Assembly (NCBI RefSeq): GCF_004339565.1 | Contig: NZ_SMFZ01000001.1 | Span: 1,302,001 to 1,366,000 of the forward strand | DNA length: 64,000 bases | DNA from: Pseudonocardia endophytica | Lineage (GTDB): Bacteria; Actinomycetota; Actinomycetes; Mycobacteriales; Pseudonocardiaceae | Direction: 5' to 3' | Shown: in pieces, positions 36,520-45,195 of the stretch | Numbering within the stretch: position 1 is the first letter of the stretch | Layout of the letters: each line of letters opens with the position of its first letter | Notes under the pieces: model-generated | Database searches by the model: none | Told to the model about the DNA's origin: nothing | The model's input: the letters and a program-made list of their open reading frames with translations, nothing else | Made by a program: the position numbers and the translations under genes

Positions 36520-37899
36520 GTGCGTCACCACGATCTCGTCGTCATCGGCACCGGCTCCGGCAACACGTTCCTCGACGAGCGCTTCGCGGGACTGGACGTC
36601 GCGCTCGTCGAGCACGGCGTCTTCGGCGGCACGTGCCTGAACGTCGGCTGCATCCCGACGAAGATGTACGTCTACGCCTCGGACGTCGCGGAGACCGTGC
36701 GCGAGGCGCACCGCTACGGCGTCGACGCGAACATCGACAAGGTCCGCTGGACCGACATCCGGGACCGCGTGTTCGGGCGGATCGACCCGATCTCCGAGGG
36801 CGGCAAGGACTACCGGATGAACCGGAGCCCGAACATCACCGTCTACCTCGGACACGCGCGGTTCACCGGCGAGCGGGCACTGACGATCGAGAACGTCGAC
36901 GGCACCGGGTCCGAGGAGATCACCGCGGACCGGGTCGTCGTGGCCGCGGGCTCCCGGCCGTTCGTGCCGCCGGTCGTCGCGGACTCCGGCGTGCCGTTCG
37001 AGACGTCGGACACCGTGATGCGGATCGACGCGCTGCCGGACCGCATGACGATCCTGGGCGGCGGCTACATCGCCTCCGAGTTCGCGCACGTGTTCTCGGC
37101 GCTCGGTGTCGAGGTCACGGTGATCGCGCGCAGCCCGAAGCTGCTGCGCCACCTCGACGAGACGATCTCCGAGCGGTTCACCGAGATCGCCGCCCGCCGC
37201 TGGGACGTCCGGCTCGGCCGGAAGATCACGTCCCTGTCCGGCACGGCCGGGGACATCCGGATCACGCTCGACGACGGCGCCGAGATCGAGGCCGGCACCC
37301 TGCTCGTCGCGGCCGGCCGGATCCCGAACGGCGACCGGATGGACCTGGACAGGGCGGGCATCGCCGTCGAGACCGACGGGCGGGTCGCCGTCGACACCTA
37401 CCAGCGCAGCACGTCCGCCGACGGTGTCTGGGCGCTCGGCGACGTCAGCTCGCCGCACCAGCTCAAGCACGTCGCGAACCACGAGGCGAAGGTCGTGGGG
37501 CACAACCTGTCCCACCCGGACGCGATGCGCGAGACCGACCACGACTTCGTCCCGGCCGCCGTGTTCACCGACCCGCAGATCGCCTCCGTCGGGCTCACCG
37601 AGACCGGGGCCCGCGACGCCGGGTGGGACGTCACGGTCAAGGTGCAGAACGTCGGCGACGTCGCGTTCGGCTGGGCGATGGAGGACACCACCGGCCTGTG
37701 CAAGATCGTCGCAGAGAAGGGCACCGGGAAGCTGCTCGGCGCGCACCTGATCGGCCCGCAGGCGTCCACGCTGATCCAGCCTCTGATCCAGGCCATGCAG
37801 TTCGGGCTGGACGCGCACACGATGGCCGTCGGGCAGTACTGGATCCACCCGGCCCTGCCCGAGGTCGTCGAGAACGCCCTGCTCGGCCTGGAGATCTGA
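36520..37899 (+). CDS. mtr: Mycothione reductase
   Basis: This NADPH- and FAD-dependent enzyme reduces mycothiol disulfide, the actinobacterial counterpart of glutathione reductase. The 459-residue protein has an FAD fold (DLVVIGTGSGN), the redox pair in GGTCLNVGCIPTK, the NAD(P)-binding GGGYIASEFAHVF, and the C-terminal dimerisation domain ending with the conserved HPALPEVVENALL. The NRSPNITVYLGHARF segment is typical of Mtr. GTG 36520 has TAGCCT (36507-36512) 7 nt upstream and no Shine-Dalgarno, so the mRNA is probably leaderless. Confidence 0.96.
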   Translation: MRHHDLVVIGTGSGNTFLDERFAGLDVALVEHGVFGGTCLNVGCIPTKMYVYASDVAETVREAHRYGVDANIDKVRWTDIRDRVFGRIDPISEGGKDYRMNRSPNITVYLGHARFTGERALTIENVDGTGSEEITADRVVVAAGSRPFVPPVVADSGVPFETSDTVMRIDALPDRMTILGGGYIASEFAHVFSALGVEVTVIARSPKLLRHLDETISERFTEIAARRWDVRLGRKITSLSGTAGDIRITLDDGAEIEAGTLLVAAGRIPNGDRMDLDRAGIAVETDGRVAVDTYQRSTSADGVWALGDVSSPHQLKHVANHEAKVVGHNLSHPDAMRETDHDFVPAAVFTDPQIASVGLTETGARDAGWDVTVKVQNVGDVAFGWAMEDTTGLCKIVAEKGTGKLLGAHLIGPQASTLIQPLIQAMQFGLDAHTMAVGQYWIHPALPEVVENALLGLEI

Positions 37900-37904
37900 G
37901 CGCG

Positions 37905-38336
37905 TCAGCCGACGAGGACGACGTCGACCTCGAGCGCACGGTAGGTGCCGAGGGCGCGGCGGTCCCGGCTGACGAGCGGGACGCCGGCCTGGACGGCCGC
38001 CGCTCCGACGAGGGCGTCGTACACCGATCCGCCGGACAGTCCGGCCGCGGGGAGCCGCTCCAGCAACGACGCGGCGCGATCCGGGTCGAGGAAGACCGTG
38101 TGCGGGAAGTTCGCTCCGAGGAGGCGGGTGACCGCTGCCGCCGTACGACGACTCGGTGGCGGAAGCCGGGTGAGCACGGAGAACGTCTCGAAGGCGGCAT
38201 GGCCGGCCAGTCCGATGCGTCGGCCCTCGACGACGACACGGCAGGCCGCGCGAGCGTCGTGGTCCGCCGTGCTGAGAGCGACGGCGACGCTGGTGTCGAC
38301 GAGGAGCTCCGGGCCGTCAGCGCTGGTCGGCGTCAC
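37905..38336 (-). CDS. PIN-domain toxin, VapC-like
   Basis: This 143-residue PIN-domain ribonuclease has acidic catalytic positions visible in LLVDTSVAVAL, AAFETFSVLTRLP, VYDALVGAAA and LVSRDRRALGTY. Such toxins cleave tRNA or rRNA when their antitoxin is lost. GTG 38336 lies inside the antitoxin gene, so the toxin start overlaps the antitoxin 3' end by 20 nt, a usual toxin-antitoxin layout. Confidence 0.9.
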   Translation of the reverse strand: MTPTSADGPELLVDTSVAVALSTADHDARAACRVVVEGRRIGLAGHAAFETFSVLTRLPPPSRRTAAAVTRLLGANFPHTVFLDPDRAASLLERLPAAGLSGGSVYDALVGAAAVQAGVPLVSRDRRALGTYRALEVDVVLVG

Positions 38337-38550
38337 GCAGTGCCTGCACGTCGTCGTCGGTGATCGACGATCCCGACGCCGGGATCAGCAACCACCCGTC
38401 CTGCTCGTCCAGCGAGTCGTCGGCCGCCGGGCGCACCCGTAGGTCGGCTCCGTCCGCCTCGACGTCGACCTCTCCGGGAACGAGACCCAACCGGTCGCGA
38501 AGCTGCTTCGGGATGACCAGCCGTCCGGCACCGTCGATGGTTGCTTTCAT
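38317..38550 (-). CDS. AbrB/MazE-type antitoxin
   Basis: This 77-residue protein has the swapped-hairpin DNA-binding domain (MKATIDGAGRLVIPKQLRDRLGL, VDVEADGADLRVRP) and an acidic C-terminal tail that would bind the PIN toxin. It probably represses its own promoter. TATCGT ends 6 nt before the ATG at 38550, with no Shine-Dalgarno, suggesting a leaderless toxin-antitoxin transcript. Confidence 0.9.
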   Translation of the reverse strand: MKATIDGAGRLVIPKQLRDRLGLVPGEVDVEADGADLRVRPAADDSLDEQDGWLLIPASGSSITDDDVQALRDADQR

Positions 38551-38600
38551 GCCTGGACGATACCGGCGACGATGCCGGACGTGCGGCGCGGGCCGGTCCG

Positions 38601-39416
38601 TCAGCTCGCCGGGCGCTCCTCGGCAGGGGCGTCGGCGACGGTCGTGCCGGGAGACGCGCCCGTGGCCGCGTCCGGGTCGAACGGCTCGACGGGCGGCGTC
38701 TCCCCGCGCAGGTCGGCGAGCAGCGCCGTGACCTCGTCCATGATCTTCCGGGTGCAGGCGTCCATCGTCGTGCGCGTGAGCGGCTTGTCCCGGAACTCCG
38801 AGATGTCGATCTCCGGGCCGAGCACGACGCTGACCCGCTGCTTCGGCCAGAGCCTGGGCCTGCCCTCGGCGGGCAGCGCGGTCTGGCTGCCCCAGTTCGC
38901 GATCGGGTAGACCGGCGCACCGGACTTGAGTGCGATCCGGGCGACGCCGTTCTTCGGCCGCATCGGCCAGCCGGCCGGGTCCGCCGTGTAGGTGCCCTCC
39001 GGATAGACGGCGACGAGCTCGCCCGCGGACAGCGCGTCGATCGCGCCGGCGAACGACTCCCCCGCCCGCTTCGACGCCCGGTACACCGGGATGTGCCTCC
39101 CGCCCGCGAGCACCCACTTCACCACCGGCACCGACCACAGCTCGGACTTCGCCATGAACCGCGGCATCCGGCCGTGCGCGACCCCGAACGCGATGTCGAA
39201 GATCGGGTCGGAGAACGAGACGTGGTTGCCGACCAGCAGGGCCCCGCCGGTGCGCGGCAGGTGCTCGCCGCCCCGCCAGCCGAACCGGGTGCCCCACATC
39301 ACGAACGGCCAGATCACCTCGATCGCCAGACCGAACCAGAACCCGGACGTCCGGCGGCGCCGGAGCAGGGTGTGCCGGATCCGCTGCCACACGGTCAACG
39401 GTTCGGGAAGGGACAT
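38601..39416 (-). CDS. 1-acyl-glycerol-3-phosphate acyltransferase-like (PlsC family)
   Basis: This 271-residue membrane-associated acyltransferase has HX4D in NHVSFSDP and the second block in VYPEGTYTADPAG, with FRASKRAGE-like substrate-binding residues between (IPVYRASKRAGESFAGAI). A hydrophobic segment (FGLAIEVIWPFVMWG) anchors the N-terminus. It probably makes phosphatidic acid or acylates a related lipid. A polar tail of about 30 residues ends the protein. ATG 39416 is chosen by conservation. Confidence 0.9.
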   Translation of the reverse strand: MSLPEPLTVWQRIRHTLLRRRRTSGFWFGLAIEVIWPFVMWGTRFGWRGGEHLPRTGGALLVGNHVSFSDPIFDIAFGVAHGRMPRFMAKSELWSVPVVKWVLAGGRHIPVYRASKRAGESFAGAIDALSAGELVAVYPEGTYTADPAGWPMRPKNGVARIALKSGAPVYPIANWGSQTALPAEGRPRLWPKQRVSVVLGPEIDISEFRDKPLTRTTMDACTRKIMDEVTALLADLRGETPPVEPFDPDAATGASPGTTVADAPAEERPAS

Positions 39417-39638
39417 CGCTGGGTTCACTCCTGCAGGGTCGGCCCGCGGACAGGTCGCCGGCATCCGTAGTCACCCCCATCTTCGCTCACCATCGGTGGT
39501 CGGATCGAGCGAGCCGGGAGAGGATCGTTCCGGCCGACCACACGCGTGTGAGCTGCGTCCCACGGCTCATCCACAGCGAGGCGGTCGACCCGAATGTCCG
39601 GGTGAGCGAGTCCCGGCGAGATCGACTGCGAGGTCCCC

Positions 39639-40409
39639 ATGTCCGAACCCGAGCTGGACGTCGTCGGTGACGAGCACCCGGACCCCGCCGCCGTCGTCCT
39701 GGTCTGCCACGGTGGGCGCTCGCACGGCCGCGACTCCGGCTCCCGGCGCCGCCTGACGTACTGGCGGATGCGGCCGTTCGGCACCGAGCTGGAGCGGGCC
39801 GGGCGCGGCCACCGCACCGACGTCGGGCACGGAGTCGCGGTCTACCTGCTGCGCTACCGCTACCGCGGCTGGAACGGCGCGGCGATGGACGCCTACCGGG
39901 ACGCGGCGTGGGCGGTCGGCGAGATCACCCGGCGGCACCCGGGGCGCCCGGTCGCGCTCGTCGGGCACTCGATGGGCGGGCGGGCCGTGCTGCGCGCCGC
40001 CGGTGAGCCGGGCGTCGTCGCGGTCTGCGCGCTCGCGCCCTGGATCGAGACCGAGCGCAGCGCGGGCGGAGCGAGAGTCAGTACCGACCCGGTCGAGCAG
40101 CTGGCCGGCCGCGCGGTGCTGATCGCGCACGGGGACCGGGAGCGGATGACCGACCCGCGCGCGTCGCTGGACTTCGCGATCCGCGCCCGGCGGGTGACCG
40201 ACCGCATCGCGCGGTTCGACGTGCTCGGCGACGGGCACGCGATGCTCCGCAGGGCCGCGGACTGGTCGTCGCTGGTGCGGCGGTTCGTGCTCGGTGAGCT
40301 CGGTGTCGAACCTCTGGACCGTTCGATCACGAATGCCATGCAACGCCCCGCACCGGAGGGTCTGAGCGTCCCGCTCGCGCCGGTGCACGAGCAGAGTGGA
40401 GTGTCCTGA
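39639..40409 (+). CDS. Alpha/beta hydrolase
   Basis: This 256-residue hydrolase has the nucleophile elbow GHSMGGRAVLRAAG, an early VLVCHGGRSHGRD oxyanion loop, and the late acid/His region VLIAHGDRERMTDPRAS and GDGHAML. The substrate is unknown; its place as first gene of the lipid-modification operon suggests an ester or acyl-chain substrate. The stop overlaps the next start by one base (TGATG), so translation is coupled. Confidence 0.82.
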   Translation: MSEPELDVVGDEHPDPAAVVLVCHGGRSHGRDSGSRRRLTYWRMRPFGTELERAGRGHRTDVGHGVAVYLLRYRYRGWNGAAMDAYRDAAWAVGEITRRHPGRPVALVGHSMGGRAVLRAAGEPGVVAVCALAPWIETERSAGGARVSTDPVEQLAGRAVLIAHGDRERMTDPRASLDFAIRARRVTDRIARFDVLGDGHAMLRRAADWSSLVRRFVLGELGVEPLDRSITNAMQRPAPEGLSVPLAPVHEQSGVS

Positions 40410-41680
40410 TGAGTCGTCCGACCGTCGCCGTGATCGGGAGCGGTGTCGCCGGGCTGACTGCCGCGCACCTGCTGTCCCGTGCGTACGACGTCACGCTCTA
40501 CGAGGCCGACGACCGCGTCGGCGGGCACGCGCACACCCACGAGCTGGCCGCCTCGGACGGCACGCTGTCCCAGGTGGACACCGGCTTCATCGTCCACAAC
40601 GACCGCACCTACCCGAACCTGCTCCGGTTGTTCGGCGAGCTGGGCGTGCAGACCCAGGACTCGGACATGTCGATGAGCGTCCGGTGCGACGGGTGCGGGC
40701 TCGAGTACGCAGGCGCGCGGAAGATCGGCGGGCTGTTCCCCCAGGCGTCGAACCTGGCGAGGCCCGCGTACCTGACGATGCTCGGCGAGGTCGTCCGGTT
40801 CCACCGGCACGCCCGCCGGGTGCTCGACGAGCCCGAGGCCGGCGACGTCACGCTGGGCGCGTTCCTGGCGATCGGCGGCTACTCGCGCTACTTCGTCGAG
40901 CACTTCATGATCCCGGTCGTCAGCTGCGTCTGGTCGGCAGGCGCCGCGATCTCCACCAGCTACCCGGCCCGGTACCTGTTCACGTTCCTGGACCACCACG
41001 GGATGCTCGCGATCGGCGGCTCCCCGCAGTGGCGGACGGTCACCGGCGGCTCGCAGGCCTACGTGCACCGCCTCGTGAAGGGCCTGCACGCCGTCCGCAC
41101 GTCCACCCCGGTCCGGGCGATCACCCGCACCCCGGCGGGCGTCGAGGTGCGCGACGAGTCCGACCGCGTCGGCGCGCACGACCGGGTCGTCGTCGCCACC
41201 CACCCGGACCAGGCGCTGCGCCTGCTCACCGACGCGACGACCGTCGAACGAGAGGTCCTCGGGGCGTTCGAGTACTCGCAGAACGACACCTGGCTGCACC
41301 ACGACACGTCGCTGCTGCCCCGCCGCCGCAGGGCACGGGCGTCCTGGAACTACCTGAAACCGTCCTGTCAGGACAGCGCCGACTCTCCGGTGCTGGTCAG
41401 CTACGACATGAACCGCCTGCAGCGCCTCACCGACCCGGACGACTGGGTGGTCACGCTGAACGGCGCCGGACGGGTCGACCCGGACGCGGTGGTCGCGCGG
41501 ATGCGCTACGAGCACCCGATCTACACGCCCGAGTCGGTCGCGGCGCAGCGCAGGCTGCCGGATCTGAACGACGGCGTCACGGCGTTCGCGGGCGCCTACC
41601 ACGGCTGGGGCTTCCACGAGGACGGCTGCCTGTCCGGGGTCCGCGCCGCCGCCGCGCTGGGGGTGGAATGGACACGCTGA
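40409..41680 (+). CDS. FAD-dependent amine-oxidase-like oxidoreductase of a fatty-acid modification operon
   Basis: This 423-residue flavoprotein has the GxGxxG motif (VIGSGVAGLTAAHLL), the glutamate of YEADDRVGGHAHT, and a C-terminal FAD site (FAGAYHGWGFHEDGCLSGVRAA). It resembles proteins encoded beside DUF1365 and cyclopropane-synthase genes in many bacteria, and the UfaD-like desaturase of the furan-fatty-acid pathway. The reaction is inferred to be oxidation or desaturation of an acyl chain. It overlaps DUF1365 by 13 nt. Confidence 0.85.
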   Translation: MSRPTVAVIGSGVAGLTAAHLLSRAYDVTLYEADDRVGGHAHTHELAASDGTLSQVDTGFIVHNDRTYPNLLRLFGELGVQTQDSDMSMSVRCDGCGLEYAGARKIGGLFPQASNLARPAYLTMLGEVVRFHRHARRVLDEPEAGDVTLGAFLAIGGYSRYFVEHFMIPVVSCVWSAGAAISTSYPARYLFTFLDHHGMLAIGGSPQWRTVTGGSQAYVHRLVKGLHAVRTSTPVRAITRTPAGVEVRDESDRVGAHDRVVVATHPDQALRLLTDATTVEREVLGAFEYSQNDTWLHHDTSLLPRRRRARASWNYLKPSCQDSADSPVLVSYDMNRLQRLTDPDDWVVTLNGAGRVDPDAVVARMRYEHPIYTPESVAAQRRLPDLNDGVTAFAGAYHGWGFHEDGCLSGVRAAAALGVEWTR

Positions 41681-42405
41681 CGCCCGCCCTCTACGACGGG
41701 ACCGTCCGGCACGCCCGCAAGCGCGACCTGGACTACGCGTTCAGCCACCGGATCTACCTGTGGCTGGTGGACCTCGACGACATGCCCCGGCTGCCGTTCT
41801 GGTTGCGTCCGTTCGCCCGGTTCCGGTCGTCCGACCACATCGGCGACCCGGACCGCACGATCCGGCAGAACGTCGACGCGTACCTCGCCGAGCACGGCGT
41901 CGACCTGCAGGGCGGGCAGGTGCTGATGCTGGCGCACGCCCGCGTGCTCGGCTACGTGTTCAACCCGATCTCGGTCTACTGGTGCCATCGGCCGGACGGG
42001 GAGCTCGCCTGCGTGATCGCCGAGGTGCACAACACCTACGGCGGCCGCCACGCGTATCTGCTGCAGACCGACGAGCGCGGTCGGGCGAGCGCCGAGAAGG
42101 AGTTCTACGTCTCGCCGTTCCTCACCATCGAGGGCGACTACTCGATGTCGCTGCGCGAGCCGGGCGAGCGGCTCGGCATCTCGGTGACGCTGCACCAGGA
42201 CGGCGCCCCGGCCCTCGTCGCCACCCTGTCCGGCACCCGCAGGCCGGCCACCGCCGCCGAGGTCCTGCGCACGGTCGCGCGCAGGCCGCTGATCACCCAG
42301 CGGACGTCCGCCCTGATCCGCCGCCACGGCATCACGCTGTGGCTCAAGCGGCTTCCCGTCGTCCCGCGTCCGAGCCACCATGTCAAGGAAGGGGTCACGC
42401 GATGA
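41668..42405 (+). CDS. DUF1365 family protein
   Basis: This 245-residue protein matches DUF1365: ALYDGTVRHARKRDLDYAFSHRIYLW, VLGYVFNPISVYWCH and AEVHNTYGGRHAYLL, with EKEFYVSPF later. It is almost always found beside an FAD amine-oxidase-like gene and a cyclopropane-synthase-like gene, pointing to a shared acyl-chain substrate, but its chemistry is unknown. ATG 41668 lies inside the preceding gene, and the stop overlaps the next ATG (ATGA). Confidence 0.9.
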   Translation: MDTLTPALYDGTVRHARKRDLDYAFSHRIYLWLVDLDDMPRLPFWLRPFARFRSSDHIGDPDRTIRQNVDAYLAEHGVDLQGGQVLMLAHARVLGYVFNPISVYWCHRPDGELACVIAEVHNTYGGRHAYLLQTDERGRASAEKEFYVSPFLTIEGDYSMSLREPGERLGISVTLHQDGAPALVATLSGTRRPATAAEVLRTVARRPLITQRTSALIRRHGITLWLKRLPVVPRPSHHVKEGVTR

Positions 42406-43691
42406 CCACTCAGCACGACGTCCCCGCGGTCCCGGCACGGGTGCGCACCTCCGGCCGTTCCGTCCCCCGCCCGAACGAGGGCGTCTGGCCCGGCCTGGCC
42501 ACTCCACCGCTCGCACCGGTGAAGGGCCGCGCCGCGGAGATCCTGTTCCGCAACGCCGTCCGGTCCCTGCCGGTGCGGGTCGTGTTCCCGGGCGGGGAGC
42601 GGATCGGGGCGGGTGGCCCGGACTCGCCGGTCATGCGCATCGAACGGCCGCGCGGGTTCTTCGCCCGCCTCGGCCACGACTCGAAGATCGGCTTCGGCGA
42701 GGCCTACATGGTGGGCGACTGGACCACCACCGACCTGCCCGGCCTGCTCACGCCGTTCGCGGCGAAGCTGTCCACGCTGATCCCGAAGCCGTTGCAGGCC
42801 ATGGCGCGCCGGTACGTCGAGGCCCGCCAGCCGCGCGAGGAGGTGAACACGCTCGAGGGGTCCCAGGAGAACATCCACCGCCACTACGACCTCTCCAACG
42901 ACATGTTCGCCCTGTTCCTGGACGACACGATGTCCTACTCGGCGGGCTGGTTCGCCGACGGCTCCGACGACCTGGTGCTCGCCCAGGAGCGCAAGATCGA
43001 CGGCATCCTGGACATGGCAGGCGTCGTCGACGGCACGCACGTGTGCGAGATCGGCACCGGCTGGGGCGGCCTCGCCACGCGGGCCGCGCAGCGCGGCGCG
43101 CGGGTCACCACGCTGACCATCTCGCAGGAGCAGAAGACGCTCGCCGAACAGCGCCTGGCGGCGGCCGGTGTGGCGGACCGCGTGCAGGTGCTGCTGCGCG
43201 ACTACCGCGAGGCGCAGGGGCAGTACGACGCCGTCGTCTCCGTCGAGATGATCGAGGCCGTCGGCGAGAGGTACTGGCCGACGTACTTCGGCGCGCTGGA
43301 CCGGCTGCTCAAGCCGGGCGGTCGGGTCGGGCTGCAGGCGATCACCATGCCGCACGACCGGATGGTCGTGTCCAAGGGCGACTACACCTGGATCCACAAG
43401 TACGTCTTCCCCGGCGGGATCATCCCGTCCGTCGAGTCGATCGAGAACAACCTGGCCCGCGGCACCTCGCTGCACATCGCGGAGCGCCGCAGCCTCGGGT
43501 TCGACTACGCGCGCACGCTCGGCCACTGGCGCCGCCGCTTCCTCGACAACTGGGACGAGGTGTCCGGCCTCGGGTTCGACGAGACGTTCCGCCGGATGTG
43601 GGAGTTCTACCTCGGCTACTGCGAGGCCGGCTTCCGCGTCGGCTATCTCGACGTGTTCCAGCTGTCGCTGCAGCGCCGCCCGTCGTTCTGA
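42402..43691 (+). CDS. Cyclopropane-fatty-acid-synthase-like methyltransferase 1
   Basis: This 429-residue SAM methyltransferase has HRHYDLSNDMFALFLDDTMSYSAGWF, motif I (CEIGTGWGGLATRAA), SVEMIEAVGERYW and KYVFPGGIIPS. By eye, the active-site Cys of E. coli Cfa (YSC) is Ala here (YSA), and the His before the bicarbonate region is Gln (LQAIT), so its product may not be a simple cyclopropane. 10-methyl-branched or furan precursors are alternatives. It starts at ATG 42402, overlapping DUF1365, and lies 49 nt before the second copy. Confidence 0.88.
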   Translation: MTTQHDVPAVPARVRTSGRSVPRPNEGVWPGLATPPLAPVKGRAAEILFRNAVRSLPVRVVFPGGERIGAGGPDSPVMRIERPRGFFARLGHDSKIGFGEAYMVGDWTTTDLPGLLTPFAAKLSTLIPKPLQAMARRYVEARQPREEVNTLEGSQENIHRHYDLSNDMFALFLDDTMSYSAGWFADGSDDLVLAQERKIDGILDMAGVVDGTHVCEIGTGWGGLATRAAQRGARVTTLTISQEQKTLAEQRLAAAGVADRVQVLLRDYREAQGQYDAVVSVEMIEAVGERYWPTYFGALDRLLKPGGRVGLQAITMPHDRMVVSKGDYTWIHKYVFPGGIIPSVESIENNLARGTSLHIAERRSLGFDYARTLGHWRRRFLDNWDEVSGLGFDETFRRMWEFYLGYCEAGFRVGYLDVFQLSLQRRPSF

Positions 43692-43740
43692 ACGGAGCGT
43701 GTGGAGCGAACATCGATACCGATCCGGGAGTCCCGAGAAG

Positions 43741-45165
43741 ATGAGCAAGCCGACCGTCGCCGCCCAGCTGGCCAACCTGATCGAGGGCGCACTGGGCGCC
43801 CCGCCGCCCGTGCGGCTGCGGGCGTGGGACGGCACCGAAGCGGGCGCCGTCGACGACCCGACCGCGCCGGTCGTGATCGTCCGCCGCCGCCGGGCGCTGC
43901 GCCGCCTGCTGTGGAGCCCCGGAGAGCTGGGCCTGGCCCGCGCGTTCGTGTCCGGTGACCTGGACGTCGAGGGCGACATCGCCGAGGGCCTGTCCCGGTT
44001 CTGGCGCCTGGCGCGCGCCGGGGCGCGCGGCACTGCGGAGGGGCGCTCCGCAGGCTCCGCGCCTGCCCGCATGGACCGGGCGCAGAAGGTCGACGCCCTG
44101 CGCACGGCGCTGCGGCTGCGCGCCGTCGGGACCAACCCGACGCCGCCCGCGTCCGAGGCGAGGCTCGCGGGCGGCCTGCACTCCCGACGTCGCGACCGGG
44201 CCGCGATCAGCCACCACTACGACCTCTCCAACGAGTTCTACGCGTTCCTGCTGGACCCGCAGATGGCCTACTCCTGCGGGTACTGGACGCGCGAGGACGG
44301 TCCGGACTACGGGATCGAGGACGCGCAGCGCGACAAGCTGGACCTGATCTGCCGCAAGCTCGGCCTGAAGCCGGGGATGCGGCTGCTCGACGTCGGCTGC
44401 GGCTGGGCGTCGCTGCTCGTGCACGCGGCCAAGCACTACGGCGTCGAGGCGGTCGGCGTGACGCTGTCCGCCCAGCAGCGCGAGTACGGGATCGCCCGGC
44501 TCGAGCGCGAGGGCCTGTCGGACCGCGTCGAGATCCGCCTGCAGGACTACCGGGAGATCCCGGACCAGCCGTTCGACGCGATCAGCTCGATCGAGATGGG
44601 CGAGCACGTCGGCCAGGACAACTACCCGGTCTACGCCGCGCAGCTGCACAAGCTGCTGCGCCCGCACGGCAGGCTGCTGCTGCAGCAGATGTCCCGCGGC
44701 GCCGTCGGGGACAACAACCACCCCGGTGGCGGTGCGTTCATGGAGTCCTACGTGGCCCCGGACATGTACATGCGCCCGCTCGGCGAGACGCTCGGGTTCC
44801 TGGAGCGGGCCGGGCACGAGGTCGTCGACGTGCACTCGTTGCGCGAGCACTACGTCTGGACCGTACGGCCGTGGCTGGACACGTTGCAGGACAACCGTTC
44901 CGAGGCGGTCCGGCTGATCGGAGAGGAGCAGTACCGGATCTGGCTGCTCTACCTGGCCGGCGCCGCGCTCGCGTTCGAGGAGAACCGGATGGGCGTGCAC
45001 CAGATCCTGATGGTGCGACCCGGCGCCGACGGCCGGTCCGGACTGCCGCGCAGCCGTGCGGCGACGCTCGGGGCGGACCCGGCGCTGGACCACCTCGCCG
45101 CGGACGTCAGCCCGCCGGAGGCGGTCTCCCCGACGCGCGCCCCGGAGTCGGCTCCGACACGATGA
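43741..45165 (+). CDS. Cyclopropane-fatty-acid-synthase-like methyltransferase 2
   Basis: This second, quite different 474-residue copy has HHYDLSNEFYAFLLDPQMAYSCGYW with the Cys kept, motif I (LLDVGCGWASLLVHAA) and SIEMGEHVGQDNY. The LQQMSRG segment and a C-terminal part ending in a disordered tail differ from E. coli Cfa. A linker near residues 101-110 is encoded by a 17-bp sequence found again at 55186-55202. Two copies in one operon suggest two methylation steps or two substrates. ATG 43741 is clear. Confidence 0.88.
   Translation: MSKPTVAAQLANLIEGALGAPPPVRLRAWDGTEAGAVDDPTAPVVIVRRRRALRRLLWSPGELGLARAFVSGDLDVEGDIAEGLSRFWRLARAGARGTAEGRSAGSAPARMDRAQKVDALRTALRLRAVGTNPTPPASEARLAGGLHSRRRDRAAISHHYDLSNEFYAFLLDPQMAYSCGYWTREDGPDYGIEDAQRDKLDLICRKLGLKPGMRLLDVGCGWASLLVHAAKHYGVEAVGVTLSAQQREYGIARLEREGLSDRVEIRLQDYREIPDQPFDAISSIEMGEHVGQDNYPVYAAQLHKLLRPHGRLLLQQMSRGAVGDNNHPGGGAFMESYVAPDMYMRPLGETLGFLERAGHEVVDVHSLREHYVWTVRPWLDTLQDNRSEAVRLIGEEQYRIWLLYLAGAALAFEENRMGVHQILMVRPGADGRSGLPRSRAATLGADPALDHLAADVSPPEAVSPTRAPESAPTR
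44044..44060 (+). repeat. 17-bp GC-rich repeat, copy 1 (inside methyltransferase 2)
   Basis: CGCTCCGCAGGCTCCGC occurs here and again, identical, at 55186-55202. A related GCGGAGCGCAGGCGGAGCGCG lies at 45174-45194. Here it encodes a non-conserved linker (GRSAGSAP) in the methyltransferase. Confidence 0.6.
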
Positions 45166-45195
45166 GCGCATGAGCGGAGCGCAGGCGGAGCGCGC